In this document: positions 47,346 to 58,074 of the stretch, in pieces
Layout of the letters: each line of letters begins with the position of its first letter
Numbering within the stretch: position 1 is the stretch's first letter
DNA from: Labia minor
Taxonomy: Eukaryota; Arthropoda; Insecta; Dermaptera; Spongiphoridae
Direction of reading: 5' to 3'
Assembly (NCBI GenBank): GCA_963082975.1
Contig: OY720347.1
Location: forward strand, 44,529,155 to 44,593,154
DNA length: 64,000 nucleotides
Translations under genes and position numbers: made by a program
The notes under the pieces: model-generated
What the model saw: only the letters and a program-made list of their open reading frames with translations
Told to the model about the DNA's origin: nothing
Database searches by the model: none

Positions 47346-47859
47346 TTTAAAATATCAGTTAACCGGAAGTAGCACTTTATTCTATATATATATATATATA
47401 TATAAATGTTACCAAATATCAAATTTGACACCAATAAACTAATACGAACTGGCTCTTTATCAATACCAAGTTTACACATTCTAAATATTCATTCACAACT
47501 CTTTATACCTATTTATATGCGGGAAAGTCTAGGGGAGGACACTCCCGCTTATTTAATTTAAACTTTACCTATTCTGCCTTTGTATCCCTATAAAAGTTCA
47601 CAAAATAATATTTAAACCTTCGACGGATCCAAAAGTACAAATTATTCTTTTGGTAACTTTTTCCGGTTACAGTTTGAACAACCTTTTTTCTATTCTTTTT
47701 CCTTTTTTTCTATTTTTATTCTTTTTTCTTTATTATATTATATATAATATTATATATAATTAAATTATATAAACGTTTATATTATAAAATATTTTTTTCA
47801 ATCCGATTATATATATATAATACCAATATATACATTTTTTTTCTTTTCATTTATATTTT

Positions 47860-47923
47860 AGTAGCCACCTGGACCGCTGCAGCACCCACCTGGGGACGGT
47901 AGAGTCCACTTTGGGAATCAGTG
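47860..47923 (-). mobile_element. hAT (Charlie-like) terminus
   Basis: The minus strand starts CACTGATTCCCAAAGTGGAC and continues CTACCGTCCCCAGGTGGGTG and CAGCGGTCCAGGTGG, typical of hAT MITE ends found across animals. The opposite end was not located. Confidence 0.5.
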
Positions 47924-47929
47924 TATTAT

Positions 47930-48600
47930 ATTGTTTTGCGACCATGTTTTTCCCCAAATGGTTTTCCCATAAACATACTTCTCACCAATTTCAATCAAGC
48001 CAACAGTCAAGAACTAATTCAATAGTAAATTTCAACCTTATTATTCAATTTAAAAAAAAAGATCCACGAGATATAAACATATAATGGACTTAGTTAGCTC
48101 CTATATTTATATTTATACGGCAAAATAAATCGATTCAATTTTATATATTTAACTTTAATTAAAATAAAAGTATTTTCCACCTTATCGGGTTGTATTAAAT
48201 ATAATGACAATGTTCAGTAAGTTGTATGATGATTAGATTACAAAATTAAATATTAAATGATAAAAATAATGATAAACAAATGCTCTAAAAAATCAGTATA
48301 ATGTTAATCAATTTCCAAAATTCAATAATTGTTTCATGGCATAAATAAAAATATCGTGTTTCTTTTCTATTTTTTAAATAAAATATGTAATATTTAGTAA
48401 TAAAAAAGAAAGGAAGAAAAAAGAAAAGAAAACTTTTTGTAAATAATTATATTATTATAATTATATAATATAATATTTATATAATTTCTGTAATTGTGGA
48501 AGCCAAATAGAGGCTATAAATAAATAAATAATTTAGAATTTGATTATCATCATCTGTTAACTTATTGAATTTCATTATTATTAGTTAATAGTTTGTAATT
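47930..48600. other. AT-rich intergenic DNA
   Basis: No gene or bounded element recognised. Confidence 0.45.
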
Positions 48601-48603
48601 ATA

Positions 48604-49070
48604 TTATTGTTACTATCTATCTATCTATCTCTGTGCCTCTACTGAACTTGAAAATTCTTAGCCGCAGCAACCACACTTCTCCAAGTATCCCTATCCTGAG
48701 CCACAACCCTCCAATCCCTACACTCTCTCGTTTCTCTCACGTCCATTCCTATATTCTCCACCCACCGCGTCCTTGGTTTTCCAATCGGACGTTTCCCACT
48801 CGGTCTCGCCAACAATATATTTTTCGCCATTCTTTCCTCTCCCATTCTAGCCACGTACCCTGCCCATCGCAGCCTTCTCGATTTTATTATTCTAACTACT
48901 GGTGATGCATAGAGGTCATGCGATTCCTCGTTATGCAGTCTCCGCCATTTTCTTTGGCCCATAAATGCTTCGAAGAATCCTATTCTCAATTACTCTAAAT
49001 CTAGTCTCGTCTTGCCATGCCTCACATCCATACAATACAACCGGAAAAATAATTGTTTTATATATTGTTA
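48604..49070 (-). pseudogene. LINE A 3' fragment (~450 bp)
   Basis: The minus strand reads VVLYGCEAW, DETRFRVIENRILRSIYGPK, WRRLHNEESHDLYAS, GYVARMGEERMAKNILLARP and GKPRTRWVENIGMDVRETRE, with small deletions. The 3' end shows the GGCTAAGAATTTTCAAG block and a (GATA) tail (48617-48632 as TATC). No Helitron tail is attached. Confidence 0.8.
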
Positions 49071-49149
49071 CAATAGACATATCGAAATAGGGATATACAA
49101 AATTGATGTTCACAGTATTAAGTATATTAATTAAGAATGTGTGTTTTTT

Positions 49150-50700
49150 AACCAATAAAAATTAATTATTAATGTAATGTGAATTTAGGGAATGCTTCTC
49201 ATGGGAATTGCCAAGTTAAACTTTTTTTAAGATATTTTTTTAGCATAATTAAACTAGAAGGAAAAAAATACCCGGATATTTGAACAACCTTTGCGGTCAT
49301 CTCATGTTTTATCCATTCAAAGGAGTAAAAAAAAGGAAGTTGTCCAAGGATCTAGAAAATAAAGAGAAGGGTGATAAAAAGAACATGATTATTTCTTTGG
49401 ATAGATGTGCTAGATATTTTTTAATTTCCGTTAACTTTACAAAGAAATAAAAAGAAAAAAAAAATTATTATAATTAACAAACATTAGAGTTATAATATAG
49501 AGACGGCGTCGTATATCTAGTAGATATAAATATGAAATTAATTAAATTACTAAATTATATTTACAGTGTTTGATCAATTTTTTTTTATTTTATCCAATTG
49601 AAAAAATGTCAACGATTTGATAAAGAGTATAAAAGATAAAAAAATAATAGTATAATTGTTCGAAAATAAGTTTTAAATAAATACAGTTATTTTTTCAAAA
49701 TTTATTTAAAACAAAAATAATATACATAAGTTAATGTTTTATTTTTTAACTGTTTTAGATCGAATGGAATCAAACGCTTAAATATTATTCCAGTCAAAAA
49801 TATAATATTAGTTTTTTCATTATATGTCCAAGTTCAAAAAAAATAAACATAATAAATACTTTCATAACTATAACTTTCATTCTATATCTATTTTCAATTA
49901 ATTTCTTTAATTTTATTTGGAAGCAGATATTAAAATGAATTTGGTTAAATGAAAATATTTCTTAGATTCATTTATGAAATAGAATCACTAAACAACGATA
50001 GGAGGCCATTAGGTTATGTACATATATTTGCATTTTGTTAATTGAAAGAGATCAAATTAATGTGTTATTCATCAATCAATGGCAGGCATTGACATCTTAA
50101 CAGACTTATAAGCCCCCATTATACCTTCCCGTGATTATTAATTGAAAAATCAGGAAATGGGAAAATAATTGACGAAGGTACATATAAATTGAATTTTTAC
50201 TAAACAATATGTTAGTTATTAATTCCTGGTTAAAAAAAATACCTAAATACAATATTTTCATTTTAAATTTAAATTTTCATAAAAAGTTATAAAAAAATTA
50301 AAAAACTGATTAAATGTAAGGGATAAAACCGAGCGATATGACGCCCAATTAGGTTTTTTTTTCAAATCTCAAACGCTAATACCTAATATGACATGATTAT
50401 TGGTGATAATAGGACTATTAGGTATTCAAAGCGAAAATTGCAGTTATAATGGTTGATAATAATTGTGATGATGAACATGATATCGAGGGACTATTGAAAA
50501 TTAATTTATTTTTAATTGTAATATAAATAATATCTCGTATATATAAATGAATAAAAAAAAAAACAAAAAAATTTGGTTTTAAATAATAATAATTCACTCT
50601 GGCTTGAGTTAAGATTTTATTATTAATTCATATTTATTTTTCCCCTAAATTTTTAACTAATCATAGTTCTTGTTTTTATTATTACACGCTTTTATTTAGT
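49150..50700. other. AT-rich intergenic DNA
   Basis: No gene or bounded element recognised. Confidence 0.5.
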
Positions 50701-50704
50701 TTCA

Positions 50705-51042
50705 CATCGTGTCCTGTTGTCAAATCATGTAAGGTGAATTTGACCCACTTCCCAATGTACGAATGAGCTGGAATTTTACATTCATATCTAACTCCAATGT
50801 AACAATGCAATATTCAGGTTCATCCCAGGTAACCTAGGAGGTATTATTTTATAACAATTACTAATTGTATAATACATAATATTTAAAAATAGTAATTTTT
50901 ATATATTACATAATATTGAAAAATAGTAATTATCTATAAATATAAACGAATATATTAATAAAAGTTAATTTAATTTTTTATCCAAAAGCCTGGGTTTCAT
51001 TCAAAAAGTCACGGACCTGCCCTCGTAACTCATTTGAATGAG
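50705..51042. repeat. Dispersed repeat G, copy 2
   Basis: Homologous to 16575-16868, including CGTGTCCTGTTGTCAAATCA and AAGTCACGGACCTGCCCTCG. It contains an internal ~60-bp AT duplication relative to copy 1. It directly borders the LINE at 51050. Confidence 0.6.
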
Positions 51043-51049
51043 TATAAAA

Positions 51050-52200
51050 GAACCGAGCTCACCATGGATTGTAGATAATTAGATTTCGACCTCATCAAAA
51101 TCTCTCTCACCCTATGAGACTCAAACTGGCTCTTCCTGATGAACTCGTCAGGAATTGGCAAAGAGCCCAGAAGACGAAAATTACTCCCAGATATGTAAAA
51201 TTTTTACTATCTCCAACCTTTGATACCTGTAAAATAATGGATTGTGAGTACCCCTTCCTCCTTTTTTAAAACTACAGACTTTGTTTTCCCTAAATTTATC
51301 TCAAGTAGGATGTGGTCGCAGTAATCTGGTAATGCTTTTAGCTTTCTGTTTGCTCCAGACCAAGATGAGTCGAGCAAGACCAGATCGTCTGCGTATAGTA
51401 AGCCCAGCACCTCCTTCTGCGATGTAATGCATACCCCCGAACAGTCCCTCCTCCCCCTCCCCCAAGAAAGAGATCAGATCCGAAATAAACAAAGAGAATA
51501 TCAAAGGACCTAAAGAATCACCCTGCAGCACACCTCTTGTCACAGCTACCCTCTCATCTAAGTAATTTAATAGCATAGTTGCCTGGTCATAGATGCTTTT
51601 CAAAATGTTTATAATCTTTGTGCTAATATCTGGGTGGGAAAGTTTAGGCCACAATACTCCATAGTCCAGAGAATCGAAAGCCTTTCGAAAATCAACGAAT
51701 GTGGCGTAGACTGGGTTCTACTTATATTCTAGATATATACTAACAATAGAGCTTAGAAAGAAAATAGAGTCAGTACAACTCCTCGATTTCCTGAATCCGT
51801 TCTGCTCCTCGGGAAGGATTCCCTCCCCCTTAGCCGAACTCATGATCCGACTGACCAGGATAGAAGTGAATAACTTTGCGATTGTGTTTATCAATGCAAT
51901 GTCTATGTAATTACAAGGGTCAGTCGGCGAGCCGCCCTTATAAAGGTGTGACATCAGCACCTCCGCCCAGTCAGTTGGTAGAGTTTCCATCTCTGAACCA
52001 AATTGTAGAGATTCAGGACATAATGGTCCCAGCAGGGAGGCATGAGTTTATAAAGCTCATAAGGAATTCCGTCCGAGCCAGGCCATTTTCAAGAGCCACA
52101 ACGAGCAATAACTTCCTGCAATTCAGTAAGCTCAATGTCATCATCCAAGAAAGAGTTTCTTACGATCGACAAGTTCAAATCCGACCTCCCACCGGTGGCA
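51050..52200 (-). pseudogene. Second LINE type (LINE C), decayed reverse transcriptase
   Basis: Minus-strand frames read, in order: DIELTELQEVIARC, PGSDGIPYEL, YKLMPPCWDHYVLNLYN, ILPEEQNGFRKSRSCTDSIF, ISTKIINILKSIY, VTRGVLQGDSLGPLIFSLF (RT motif B), LLYADDLVLLDSSW (motif C) and LEINLGKTKSVVLKK. This is the core of a non-LTR reverse transcriptase, in sequence clearly unlike LINE A or the RTE copies. At least three frame changes and several stops break it. The endonuclease and 3' end are missing. Confidence 0.8.
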
Positions 52201-52298
52201 AAATATTAACGGTTGGTTTTTTAAAAGATATATATATATATATATAAACCAATAATCTATTAATAATAATAATAATAATAATAATCAGTCCCCTATAC

Positions 52299-52474
52299 CA
52301 GTGCTCCGCAACCGGTGTGCCTTAAAGGAGATACAGGTGTGCCGCCGCGATCAAATGAAACTTAGAAATCCGCATAATTATTATTATTATATAATTATTA
52401 TTATATTATTATTATTATTATTATCTCCTTTAAGGCACACCAGTGTGCCGCGGCACACCGGTTGCGGAGCACTG
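52299..52474. mobile_element. hAT MITE, 176 bp, perfect 8-bp target duplication
   Basis: Inverted ends CAGTGCTCCGCAACCGGTGT and ACACCGGTTGCGGAGCACTG are identical, and pairing continues through GGAGATA/TATCTCC with a small extra GGCACACCAGTGTGCCGC loop on the right. The element is flanked by CCCTATAC on both sides (52291-52298 and 52475-52482). The centre is TAT/TAA repeats. No coding. The intact ends and duplication indicate a young insertion. Confidence 0.92.
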
Positions 52475-52616
52475 CCCTATACCACCGATTTAATATATAT
52501 AGTATTTTGAGGTGGAGAATCGACCTGAATTAGATTTTTTCAACATTCACACTATAACCTGGCGAAATTTCTATCAAGAGTAAAAATTAGGAAATGAAAA
52601 AAAAAAAAAAAAAACT

Positions 52617-53842
52617 TTTTAAAAACACGCTTTTATTTAAATTTACTAAAAAGTAGAAAATAATTTCTCCACACACAACGATTTCTTTGGAATTAATCAT
52701 ATCTAAAAAATGAAAGAGTGGGTGCCAAACAAGCTGGGACAAACGCAAATTCTACTTCAAATTGTAAGAGAAAGCTTGGTCATACGATTAAATAAGTTGA
52801 CCTGTGGCCAGGTCCGAACCGACCGAAGGTTTGAAATAAATTAATTTCCAGCTACAGAAACAATTTCAAATAATTTTAATATATCTATTAATGTAATAAA
52901 AAACAGATAGGCATACATAAATAATAAATATAAACATTTTTAATTTTATTTTATTTATAATATATATGCAAGACCAGGCTGTGACGTCATGAATGGCTGG
53001 ATGACGTCATATAATTTTAAATCAAGAAAAAACTAATAAATATGATTATTCCGAGGATAAAACCAATACAAAGTGCATGATTCGTGGTGATATATAAAAA
53101 AATCTCCTCATGTGAAATTTGGTGTGAAAATAACCCTTCCCTTATTATCGTCGATCGCTAATACTACCATTTCCGGTTTCCGGAATTGCACCAAAAGTTG
53201 ATCAATTCATCCCACTGATGCATTAAGTAAATATACCAAATTTCATCAAAATCCGTTCAGCCGTTCAGGCTGTACACATCTATACGGACGGACGGAGGGA
53301 CAGACGGACGGACGGACAGACATCATGCTAAAAATACTTTTTTCTGTTAAGAAAATGCATGATTCGTGGAGATATGTAAAAATCTCCTCATGTGAAATTT
53401 GGTGTGTGTGGACAAGATATCGTCGGTCGGTAAAAATAGCAGAGTTTAAAAAACAATGATGGACATTTATTAATTAAGTAATAATAAAATATACATAAGA
53501 TATACATGAAAAAGTAATTATTAATTTCTTGGCATCTATGATATATGGATATGAAAGTATTAATTAATACATAGCTGGACTACAATATCAGAGTTTCCAT
53601 CTGTTGAGGAATGGAATTTCCCAACACAAATAGACATAGTTCAAGTATAGTGAAAAAGGAAAAAAAACAGAAAGGTTTGTGTATATACAGTGAAATGTTC
53701 TTCGTATTCTTTTCCTTTTCCTGCATGTTTGCCGCACACGCTTTCATTTTTTAGATTTGATTAATTGTAAGGAAATCGTGGTGTGGAGAAATTATTTTCT
53801 CGTTTTTAGTGCATTTAAATAAAAGAGTGTTTTTAAATTGTT
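52617..53842. mobile_element. Long-TIR element F, copy 2, split by an 864-bp insertion
   Basis: The left arm (AAACACGCTTTTATTTAAAT, AGAAAATAATTTCTCCACAC, AATGAAAGAGTGGGTGCC) is the reverse complement of the right arm ending at about 53842; arms are about 120 bp. Comparison with copy 1 (16888-17152) shows the centre was continuous. Here it is broken after TTCTACTTCAAAT and resumes at CAAATAGACATAG, so 52763-53626 is inserted with a CAAAT duplication. The insert contains E copy 3. Confidence 0.7.
52790..53436 (-). mobile_element. Helentron-like element E, copy 3
   Basis: Reverse-oriented. The 3' end AACTTATTT and stem-loop (GACCTGtggcCAGGTC on the plus strand, 52799-52814) lie at the left, ACCGACCG at 52818, two TGACGTCA sites (52982, 53002), and a CGGACGGA microsatellite at 53285-53322. 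The 5' repeat CGTCGGTCGGT (53421-53431 on plus) lies at the right. Near full length. Confidence 0.75.
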
Positions 53843-53856
53843 TTTTTTACATTTTT

Positions 53857-53980
53857 ACTATCTCGCCAGAGATAGTATTTCGATCACGAAAATTTTCGAT
53901 GTCGAGATTTTGATGTTTTTATACATTTTGAGTCATTTTCACTAAGGTTGAGGATAATGTCTGTCTGTCTGTCTCTCTCT

Positions 53981-54030
<50 letters not shown>

Positions 54031-54872
54031 ACAAGATTGCGCAAAAACGGTTTAAGCTAGAATAATGAAATTTGGTACACGGGCATTATTCAAAATTAGT
54101 GGTTTTCTATCAACTTTTGAGAAATGTAGCTTTATTCGAAAGAGAGTCATTACTTACCACGTTTTCATTTTTACTATCTCGCCAGAGATAGTATTGCGAT
54201 CACGAAAATTTTCGATGTTGAGATTTTGATGTTTTTATACGTTTTGAAGGTTCCTGAATCATTTTCACTAAGGTTGAGAAAAATGTATGTGTGTGTGTGT
54301 GTGTATATGTAGACAAGATTACTCAAAAACGGTTTGAGCTAGAATCATGAAATTTGGTATACGGGCATTATTCAAAATTCGTAGTGGCATGTTGATAGTT
54401 TTTCAAATGATTAAAAATTGTATAAAACTGTTATATATAGAATTTCAGCTTGATTGAATCGCTGAAAGTACCAGAATTAATTTTTTAACACGATGGTGGT
54501 GGTGCCATCAACAAAGTGCTAAACATGCGCTGGTTTAATAAATATTATTTATTAATTTTAATTTATAATTTATAATTAATTAAATTTAATTTAAATAAAA
54601 TATATGTGTTAATTAATCCAATTCAAATTGAGAGATAGTCGAGTGGAGACACTCCAGCTAATTTTTTCCTCTAATCTGACCGTAAAAATAAAGATATATG
54701 TTTGGTAGTTTTTCACATGATTAAAAATTATATAAAATTGCTATATATAGAATTTTAGATTGATTGAATCGCTGAAAGTACCGGAATTAATTTATAATTA
54801 AATAAATTTAAATATATTATGTTATTTAATTCAATTAAAATTTGCGAGATATTCGAGTGGAGACACTCCAGC
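53857..54872 (+). mobile_element. Helentron-like element D, outer copy, split by another D
   Basis: The 5' half (53857-54170: ACTATCTCGC hairpin, long TCTG/TG microsatellite 53955-54029, GAAATTTGGTACACGGGC) stops at CCACGTTTTCATTTT. The 3' half resumes at 54663 with TTTTCCTCTAATCTGACC and runs to the GAGTGgagaCACTC stem-loop (54856-54869). In D copy 2 these two stretches are contiguous. Confidence 0.7.
54173..54662 (+). mobile_element. Helentron-like element D, inner copy (defines both ends)
   Basis: The 5' end forms a perfect hairpin, ACTATCTCgccaGAGATAGT. The right subterminal repeat is GAGATAGT (54632-54639), then stem-loop GAGTGgagaCACTC (54641-54654) and CAGCTAATTT. A TGTG microsatellite lies at about 54287-54304. 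Because it sits inside another D copy, both boundaries are defined to within a T run. No ORF. Related to Helentron-associated elements by architecture only. Confidence 0.75.
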
Positions 54873-55000
54873 TTTTTTTATTAATATAGATTTCTATTAA
54901 AAGATAACACAGAAAAACTAATAAAAGCACCCATTTTTCATTTTCCTTCATTTTATTATCTTATTATCTTATTTAATATATTAATAATTTTATTATTAAA

Positions 55001-57877
55001 CTAGCTGCTCAGAGCGCCTTCGGCGCTCTTCACACCTAGACGGGGGCTCCGCCCCCTGTACCCCCGAGTGGTACATAGTATTTGGTGGTTGAAAGTAGTA
55101 AAAGGTTTTCATCCATTTTGTTTCAATCAGTATATTACATAAAACATTCATTTCTTTTTGTGTTCTTATTTAAAAAATATATTTTAATTTAATCACTATA
55201 TTAATTATATATATTATTATTGTATATGTTATATCTATCTACCTATGTGGCTCAAAGATACTCGAAAGTTCTTAGCCGCAACAACCACATTTCTCCAAGT
55301 GTCCCTATCCTGAGCCCTTGTTCCATCTCTCTTACGTCCCTTCCTACGCGTCATTGGTTTTCCAAGCGGACGTTTTCCAATCGGTCTTCCCACCAATATC
55401 TTTTTCCTCTCCCATTCTAGCCACGTGCCCTGCCTATCGCAGCTTTTTCCCTTTTATAACCCTAACTATTTCTGAAGATGCAGAGAGACCATGCAATTTC
55501 TTGTTATGCAGTCTCCCCCATACCCGGTGACCTCATCTTTCTTTGGCCAATAAATGCAGGGAAGAATCCTATTCTCAAATACTCTGAATCTACTCTCATC
55601 TCCAAGGGTCATAGACCATGCCTCCCACCCATATAATGCAACAGGCAAAATAATCTTTTTATATATTCCCTTTGATAATAATTTTCAAGAGATAAGCCTC
55701 TTTATTGCAAGATAACAGGCGTTTCCCGATTGCAACCCCGATTTAAATTCTTCTCAAATATTATTATCCTTCGTGATTACATTCAATTTTTCTACATATT
55801 CAAATTCTACATTTTGTATCTTAAGATTTTGTATGTTAATACTCTTCCTCTTTGATACTAAATATTTTTTCTTATCACTATTAATTTCAAACCTCCATTA
55901 AATTTTCCTCGCTAACTGTAATTGCAATTGCCGAATCTCCTATTATATTTAAGTCGTCTGGGTAACCTAATATTTTACAATTTATTTCCGCATCTTATTC
56001 TTTCTTTACTACCTTCAAGACAAATTTGAAGATTGAAAATTTGAAAAAGTTTATCCGGATCTATTGAGTCATGCGTATGTTTTACTAAAGTCTACAAATA
56101 ATTAGTGAACAGAAATATTGAATTCGCGGTTTTTTTTCCTAATATCTGTCATAATGAAAATATCTTAATTAATGTTGGTCGATTTGGCCTGAACCCGCAA
56201 TGATATCTCCTAATATTTCCACCGCCTATGGTTCTTAAGTATTTTCTATGTTATTATAGTGAAATAGAGTATAATATTTCTTGATCATTACATTTGCTAG
56301 GGGATTTGAAAATTATTCGTCGCAATATGAAGATTTCGCTTACAGTTTCTGTCATGTCCGACCTCCATCCAACAGTTATTTTCTGTCAAGTTTTTTGATT
56401 CTCTTAATCATGTGATCTATATATTTAATTTTTTTTGATTCATTATAATAAAATTTAAACAAATAAAAATTTTTACTTTGTTAATTTATATAAATTTCAA
56501 TATAAACTGATTGTGAGTGATACGCTTAGCCAATACTCTGAATAATTTGTGTACAAAAATATTGAATGTTCTTAGCGAGATTTGATATAATGTTGTACGA
56601 TTTGTCCTAAATCTGAATTAGAAGAAAATTATAAATTGCCTCCTTTTCCAGCTCAATTCATTTACCCACCCATGTTGCATATGGCATCTAAATTTCTTAA
56701 AACTCCGTTTTTTTAATTTAAAATAGAAGGAGAGAAAGAGTTTTAAATTATATTCGAATAGTCTATATATTCTATATATCAGTATTTTTTTTCTGAATTT
56801 AATAGCAAGTTGATTTTAAAAATTTTCCATTCTTAATGCATATGATTGATTACATGTGTTAAAATTTAAAAAAATTCAAATATTCTAATTTTTATATTTA
56901 TATACAATTTAATATTATTTTTTATTAATATCATATCAAAAAAAAAGAGAATTTATTAAAATTAAAAATAAAAAAAGAAGCCTATTAATAAAAAATTGAA
57001 TGGTGATTTAAATATTTTATTAAATTAATTAAAATGAGACCTTTTAGAATAAATTATTTAATTGAAATGATATTTAAATATAAGAATTTAAAAAAATATT
57101 ATATTCTTTGTTTGGCAATTGTTATTTAATTATGTGCAACATGATTCGACTTGCACAGAGCATCGTTATTTTTTATTAATATCACATAATAAAAATGAAT
57201 CTTTTAAACATAATAAATAAAAAAGACATTTTAATAAATTTAAAAAATATACCCAATTTAAAAATGTCAAAAATTTAAAACAACTTTATATCATCATATT
57301 TTAATTTTTATATAATATATATATATATTTAGTAATTAATAATAGAGTAATTAAATTAAAATAAAAAACAAAGATAATATAATTCAGTCATTTTAATTCA
57401 GGTTAAATAATATTTTTTTTTATTATTCAATGATAAAATTTATATATTATTATATATATATTATAGAAAAGAAGAAATATTCAATTAAATAAAAAATAAT
57501 TTAAGATAAAAATATGATCTAATAAATATTTTAATTAAATTGAGAACTTTTAGAATAAATTATCTAATTGAATTGATATTTGTATATTAGAATTTAAAAT
57601 AAAAAGGGAAATATTATAATAATTCTTCTATTGGGAATCGCTATGATAATTCATTGTTTGAAATGATTCCGCTAGGCCGACAGTGAGCCGCGAGCTGCTC
57701 TTGAATGAACAACACGGAGAATTATATAAACTTTAAAAAATTAATTTCTGCGGTTATTGATAAGATATTAATAAAATGTATAGCCTATGTTACTCTAGAG
57801 GTATATAAGAATATTGTGATGTAATTTCAAAGAAATCGGTTCAGCCAATTCTGAGTCTATAAAATAGTAATTTTCCG

Positions 57878-57956
<79 letters not shown>

Positions 57957-58070
57957 GTGAAAAATTCTAAAGTCACTTTTGGATTCTAGAGGTCATGAAA
58001 CGCGAAGATATGCAAAAATTTTTAAATTCTGAGCAATGTGCAGACAAAAACCTTTTTTTATATATATAGA
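55001..58070 (-). mobile_element. Complete non-autonomous Helitron with LINE A cargo, 3070 bp
   Basis: Reading the minus strand: 5' TCTATATATATAAAAAAAGG after host A, then TGTCTGCACATTGCTCAGAA and a long TCTG microsatellite (57957-57878). About 1.3 kb of AT-rich DNA with an internal ~140-bp direct repeat (57000-57150 vs 57520-57660) follows. LINE A cargo (56270-55235) contains ALYGWEAWSMTLGDESRFRV and FENRILPCIYWPKKDEVTG. The shared tail has GGGGGCggaGCCCCC and GAGCGCCgaaGGCGCTC hairpins, then CTAG (55004-55001) before host T. No Rep/helicase ORF. Confidence 0.85.
57878..57957. repeat. (CAGA)n microsatellite inside the Helitron
   Basis: About 19 perfect units, roughly 115 bp from the Helitron 5' end. 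The sister Helitron at 21397-22581 has three units in a comparable place. Confidence 0.95.
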
Positions 58071-58074
58071 TTAT

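Larger units (their letters stand above)
45110..47554 (+). mobile_element. Helentron-like family N, two ends with intervening DNA
   Basis: The left end is ACTTTCCCGC, present twice as a 25-bp tandem (45110, 45135). The right end is GCGGGAAAGT (47519-47528), then stem-loop GGGAGgacaCTCCC and GCTTATTT (to 47554). The left part holds the ATGT microsatellite, CGAAATTTGGTACACCG and TTAACCGGAAGTGGTACTTT. The last block recurs as TTAACCGGAAGTAGCACTTT at 47354, so 45603-47350 may be inserted DNA between duplicated core blocks, or two partial copies. It contains repeat E and I fragments and a promoter-like patch. Confidence 0.5.

Noticed and set aside
57878-57957. CRISPR-like direct repeats
   Set aside because: Uninterrupted 4-bp units without spacers; a microsatellite. 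No CRISPR array or cas gene is present anywhere.
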